This document shows positions 7,374 through 11,089 of a DNA stretch of 11,089 nt, one piece after another. Position numbers and translations under genes: made by a program. Source of the stretch: Chromera velia (Eukaryota; Sar; Chromeraceae); NCBI GenBank assembly GCA_018398765.1, contig JAHBMJ010003385.1, forward strand, positions 1 through 11,089. The letters are read 5' to 3'. Position 1 is the stretch's first letter, and the number at the start of each line of letters is the position of its first letter. The notes under the pieces are model-generated. The model made no database searches, was not told the origin of the DNA, and was given only the letters and a program-made list of their open reading frames with translations.

Positions 7374-7642
7374 ATTAGCAAATTTTACCGGAAGTTCGAT
7401 CCTTCAGCAGACAGCTCTGTGGGGGGCTGCAGACGTTCTTGAGCTTCTGCTTGAGAACGGGGCAGACCTGCACGTACCTGCATGCGGCAGATGGCTATGG
7501 ATGGAATGCTCTGCATTTCATTGCTGACACTTGTTCTCTAGAAGGCCAAGTTGAGGAGAAGAAGCTGCGGATCACCCAGTTCTTCGTCTCAAGGGGCATC
7601 GATACGGGGGCTAAAGGGGGGCACTCTGGAAGGTTATGGTAG
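7374..7642 (+). pseudogene. Ankyrin block 3 and last in-frame stop
   Basis: LQQTALWGAADVLELLLENG continues after frameshift 4 as AADGYGWNALHFIADT, then KKLRITQFFVSRGID. The stop TAG is at 7640-7642. A donor-like GAAG|gttatg just before it leaves open a further exon, but none is recognisable in the AT-rich DNA beyond. Confidence 0.6.
7466..7482 (+). repeat. 10-bp tandem duplication causing frameshift 4
   Basis: ACCTGCA occurs at 7466-7472 and 7476-7482 with CGT between. Deleting one unit reads ENGADLHAADGYGWNALHF, a textbook ankyrin junction. Confidence 0.8.
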
Positions 7643-7767
7643 ATTTTAAGCCTAAAATGACATAAAATATGAATAAAAACAGAATTTTGTGAGCCAGTCC
7701 AGCAACTTAGAGCTCCGCCTGGTCTAGTTATATCAAAATCTGATGTTCTAGAAGTATAGGCTACGTG

Positions 7768-8181
7768 GTTACTTTGGGTTACCCCCTTTTTATCTTTGTC
7801 ACACAAAGAGGTTACAGATTACTCGGTTACGAGCATTTTAACCGATTTTAACCTCAGTAACCAACCAAATTTTTAACTTTTAAAAATATTTAAAATGATG
7901 TTTAGAACATGTTTGAATACTTCTTAAGGGAGGTTACTTCATTTTTGAGGGGGGTCAAAAAAGGTTACGGGTTACCCGGTTACAGGGGGTTTAGGAACAA
8001 AATGAGTGTCACATATCATTTTTCATCATTTTTGACCATAACCTGAATTTTTTAACAATCTTGAAGCCAGTTTTGTGAGTAACTAAACGTAACTAATTGA
8101 TTGGCACCACTTTTGACTGATGGTTACATGTTACACGTTATAGGGGGGGGGGTGTAGGGTCAATAACCATCATGGTGTAAC
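7768..8181. repeat. Dense cluster of GTTAC/GTAAC pentamers
   Basis: GTTAC occurs at 7768, 7778, 7811, 7826, 7933, 7964, 7971, 7979, 8123 and 8130. GTAAC occurs at 7857, 8079, 8089 and 8177. That is 14 in about 414 bp, where under one is expected at random. Two copies extend to GGGTTACCC (7776-7784 and 7969-7977). Spacing is irregular. It could be a decayed repeat or a binding-site cluster. Confidence 0.75.
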
Positions 8182-8515
8182 CGGCTGAAGTGCCCCTCCC
8201 TAGTACAGGGGCCTTGACTAAGGGAGGACGTATGGCACGGGCGATAGCGGAGATGCAGAGACCACAGAACTCGCTAATCCGCACTTTCTTCGCTGGCATA
8301 CTAGCCGGTATAGACCCTGCAGAACATGAGCAGCATGCAGTAGTATCATGAATTAAAACATGATCATTACATGGACTGAGACACGGACAAAGCTAGGGAC
8401 AAACTCAGTCAAAAGCTAGTTGTATGTACACCTGCAATCAGATCTTAAATTATCAAATTTTAAAATGATTTCTGGTTTTAAGATTTGTTTTTGTTTCTTT
8501 ATATTTATTATTAAC

Positions 8516-8544
8516 TATAGAGTTAGGCCTGCATGCACTCTATA
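8516..8544. repeat. 8-bp perfect inverted repeat (hairpin)
   Basis: TATAGAGT at 8516-8523 pairs with ACTCTATA at 8537-8544 around a 13-base loop. An A-rich run follows immediately. Confidence 0.6.
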
Positions 8545-8842
8545 AAAAAAATTAAAAAAAAATATTGCTGATATATTTTTTAGTTTTTTGTATATCGATC
8601 GGGACAACACCTGTTCTAGCAACTGTTGTTCTTCCTATATAGTATTCTTCAAGCAATATAAAGCAAGATTATGTAATACATCTAGCAACACATTTGATAA
8701 AATGTGGACAAAATCTTAGGAAAACCCTAGAGAAAACCTTAATAATAATTGAACATTCAAATTGATTCAATAAGATTAAGATCAGGATTAGGATTAATGT
8801 CCGGAGGATTGGTCTCCCACCCTAATGCCGAATATCCGATGT

Positions 8843-8914
8843 GCGGCTTCCAGGGAAAGCGCCTAGACGTATCAGACCTCCCTGGTCATCCCGCACAGGT
8901 CTAGCCTGTGCCGC
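8843..8914. repeat. Group of inverted repeats in a GC-rich island
   Basis: CCAGGGA (8850-8856) pairs with TCCCTGG (8879-8885), and GCACAGG (8893-8899) with CCTGTGC (8905-8911) around TCTAG. GCGGC (8843-8847) could pair with GCCGC (8910-8914), which overlaps the second hairpin by two bases. It may be a folded RNA or a transposon remnant. It does not match a tRNA layout. Confidence 0.5.
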
Positions 8915-9186
8915 GAATGGATCACATTGAACAGTCAATCACCTGCATGTGTATGTGAGAGGGCTTACTCCATTCCAAAGCAGGGTTTGAAAGGGAACGA
9001 TCCCAAAATTGCAGATGAACGGCTTAAAGCGAGTTCCAAAACCTCCCAACATCCCATCCTCCTCCTTTTCCCCTCCTTTTTTGCTTCTTTTGTATCACTC
9101 TACCTAGTACTCCACACCTTTTGATACTCTTTAATTCTTCCCTCTTATATACTAACTATATATATGCAAGAGTCACAATTGATCAT

Positions 9187-9234
9187 AATTAATTCGCTTT
9201 TTCACGGGGCGCCCGGTGAAAAAGCTTATTAATT
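9187..9234. repeat. 48-bp near-perfect palindrome
   Basis: The arms are AATTAAT and GCTTTTTCAC on the left, GTGAAAAAGC and ATTAATT on the right, around a GGGCGCCC core. Only one central pair and a two-base step mismatch. A longer alternative stem uses CACAATT (9174-9180) with AATTGTG (9231-9237). This is compatible with a cruciform or a small inverted-repeat mobile element remnant. Confidence 0.85.
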
Positions 9235-9966
9235 GTGCAGTTTAGCTGTCTTCCCCGCCGCCGCTGATTGCGGCAACTGACTGTACTGACAATTGAAACT
9301 TTTGTACTAGAAAGTGACTTTTAATTTTCTATACATCACACTAAATTTTATATAAAAAACTAAGTCTTTAAAGCACTTAGAATGATTCTATTTATTGTTT
9401 TTTACCTGCATGAAAGTATGAACAACTTTTAAAGATAAGGTTTAATGGGTTTGTGGTGTGTATGTTAGAAATTGTTGGACGTGAGTGAGGTGAAAGAGTT
9501 ATAGTATGTTGATATATCGGGCAGTGATTGCAGACTCTACAGATATGTGACAATGTGCAGCATAATGCACAAACAAGCTAACTTTTACTTCTAATGGAAT
9601 ACGCCGAATCTGCACACTGATGTAAGGAGGGAGCACATAGTGGGTAACCCCCATGAAAGGTAAGAATGAATGTCCGCAAACAGATCTGCCGATTTGACAC
9701 CCACAGAAAGCAGTTCAACCAAACAAATGTTGAGCACTATGACCGTATAAGAGGTAAATGCTTAGCTTCTGAAAGCCTGATCGATCCATAGCCTCTAGCC
9801 AGAGGGCCTTGCCCACGACCGGCCATCATAGCGTTTTTGTTTTTTCTGGGTGAGGCCCAGCACTGGCCACTGGGTCTTAGTCCACCCGGGAGCCCTACCT
9901 CCAAATTCTTGTGCAAACAAGAGCTGCGCCTCACTCCCACAACTTCAGATCACCCGAGATTACCAG

Positions 9967-10125
9967 CCGTAATGCTTTCTCATGAAACCTAAGCACCGAC
10001 AAACGGTCCTCCGAGAAAGGCTCAGTCTGACCTGCAGCACAGATATGCAAAAATTCATAAAGTGGCTCACCTTCTGGCCATCCAGAGCTAGCCACCTCAT
10101 CCAGAAAGCCTTTCCAGCTCATCAT
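9967..10125 (-). CDS. Weak candidate exon, unknown product
   Basis: The acceptor-like cttacaagctctag| is followed by an open stretch containing MMSWKGFLDEVASS, EPLYEFLHICAAG and SEDRLSVLRFHEKALRL. It ends at a donor-like CTG|gtaatc. The composition looks protein-like, but I recognise no family and find no partner exon. The opposite strand is also open here. It may be chance. Confidence 0.25.
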
Positions 10126-10930
10126 CTAGAGCTTGTAAGAGCGTACGTACAGAAAGGATTCAATGGAAGCTTTACTGGGGCAACTTTGTAGGCCTGTTTG
10201 CGTGGAGACGGGCCGTGCCCTTCGTGATGGAAGATCGAAATTGCCCTCTCAGGGCAACCAGTAGAGTGAATGTCATAAACCCAAGAAAAAGCAAAGAAGC
10301 CAATCCTTTGGGCTTTCGATAAACCCTACTTTCATCGCTGGAGAGCAAGTCTATGTGATGGGAGAGAGGCGGCACTAGGTCTTGCTCTGATCGACTTGAA
10401 ACATTCGACGGAAAGCCGATTTTGGGAGCCGATTTTAGATTGGCCAACCATGTGATGGCCCCGGAAGGCAAGCTACGCGTGGCGGGCCAGGGCCTGGCCG
10501 GCTACCAAGGCCAAAAAGCACTTCTCGGCTGCACGCTGACCCATCAAAATGCCGATCTGAAAAATTTTCAGTCAGGTCTTCAGAAAGTTCTCCTCCACTC
10601 AGAAAGTTGGGTCAACAGAATGGGCCTCTATCCACAAAATCTCGTTGTCAAACGTTCCATTAGATTGTATTGGAAGGCTTGACAACGACGAAATCGTGTT
10701 CAACTTGTTATTCCAGAACCTCATTTTTGGAGGGGTTACAGATTCCGGAGTTTTGTACCCCTCTGGTATCTGTGTTGGCTGGACACCTCTGGTTGCTCGT
10801 GGGAGTGGTTGCCTCAGTGCAAAGGAGTTATCCGACAACTAGAAGGGTTGCCGGACTGGTTTGGGTCGCTCAATCAGATCAGTTCGTTTTGTGTTATTCC
10901 ACCAGCAACAGGGGGGGGTGGATCCTCTCG
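10126..10930. other. Region without confident genes
   Basis: Several open frames of 60-100 codons occur on both strands and overlap each other. One on the minus strand (10172-10471) contains a hydrophobic run ASLLFLGFMTFTLLVAL that could span a membrane. None has a recognisable family, supported splice sites or a clear start, so I do not call a gene. Confidence 0.4.
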
Positions 10931-10964
10931 CAGGGGTACGAAACGACCCAATTTCGTACCCCTG
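10931..10964. repeat. 13-bp perfect inverted repeat
   Basis: CAGGGGTACGAAA at 10931-10943 pairs exactly with TTTCGTACCCCTG at 10952-10964 around an 8-base loop. It lies directly left of the 69-bp direct repeat. Confidence 0.9.
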
Positions 10965-10965
10965 A

Positions 10966-11089
10966 TGGAGGGGGGGGGTCCGACCTGCTCTGCAGGTTTG
11001 CGTCCAAAATGTGTCTAGGAGTGTTTACTCCTGGTGGAGGGGGGAGGTCTGACCTGCTCTGCAGGTTTGCGTCCAAAATGTGTCTAGGA
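10966..11089. repeat. 69-bp direct repeat, 1.8 copies, running off the window
   Basis: GACCTGCTCTGCAGG begins at 10982 and again at 11051, and the copies end identically with GTGTCTAGGA. The period is 69 bp, or 23 codons, so on the minus strand the frame repeats as DANLQSRSD followed by a Pro run and NTPRHIL. The array continues past 11089. It could be a minisatellite or part of a repeat-containing coding region. Confidence 0.9.

Larger units (their letters stand above)
6070..7642 (+). pseudogene. Ankyrin-repeat protein gene, frame broken at several points
   Basis: The likely start is 6070 (accaagATGtcg); an in-frame ATG at 6010 is an alternative. The N-terminal part reads MSTRNAAALAAVREELEAVA, then an acidic Ser/Asp and Pro/Ala-rich linker. 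A non-repeat helical segment around 6423-6560 leads into several ankyrin repeats (GDTALHMAAITGQRDVAQLL; GADLH plus GWNALHFIAD). The frame shifts by +1 near 6214, 6387, 7367 and 7473, and TAG occurs in the ankyrin frame at 7068. Removing a 10-, 10-, 7- or 10-bp repeat unit restores each shift. Ankyrin repeats are protein-binding modules, so no specific function can be given. An alternative is a live gene with extra introns: the donor-like gttagt at 6212 could pair with ccccttcag ending at 6334. I favour a pseudogene. Confidence 0.65.
7643..9640. other. AT-rich region without recognisable genes
   Basis: Composition drops sharply to AT-rich after the ankyrin remnant, and few open frames exceed 60 codons. 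It holds the GTTAC cluster, a hairpin near 8516, a GC-richer island at about 8790-8930 and a near-palindrome at 9187-9234. I see no tRNA, rRNA or transposase signature. Confidence 0.6.

Noticed and set aside
9982-10191. Plus-strand open frame opposite the weak minus-strand exon
   Set aside because: It looks like the antisense of a slightly more protein-like minus frame, with no splice or family support.

Overview
The window reads as nuclear DNA of an intron-rich protist, not a prokaryote. Short exons sit between clear GT-AG introns. The introns are full of CA, GA and GTCA microsatellites, and a family-level match to a conserved eukaryotic protein only appears once the exons are joined. Mid GC content, intron-heavy genes and a degenerate ankyrin-repeat gene would suit a chromerid alga such as Chromera or Vitrella, but that assignment is inference only.

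Region 1 (1-5484, minus strand) is one large gene, running from an ATG at 5484 off the left edge of the window. Its first four exons, joined in phase, match the N-terminus of NAA25/Mdm20, the auxiliary subunit of the NatB N-terminal acetyltransferase, almost without gaps. Further exons continue down to about 129. Most junctions agree in splice phase; the stretch 3077-3820 is only partly resolved. The 3' end is outside the window. The introns hold a 55-bp tandem satellite, long CA/GA tracts, and tetranucleotide repeats placed directly on splice donors.

Region 2 (5485-6069) is the gap between two divergent starts and probably a shared promoter. It carries two close GCATGCATG motifs.

Region 3 (6070-7642, plus strand) is an ankyrin-repeat gene. 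Its frame is broken at four places, three of them at clear short direct-repeat insertions whose removal restores the ankyrin consensus. It is most likely a pseudogene.

Region 4 (7643-11089) has no confident gene. It is first AT-rich, with a dense cluster of GTTAC pentamers, several hairpins and a 48-bp near-palindrome. GC rises again after about 9600, where there is one weak candidate minus-strand exon, a 13-bp perfect inverted repeat and a 69-bp direct repeat that runs off the right edge.
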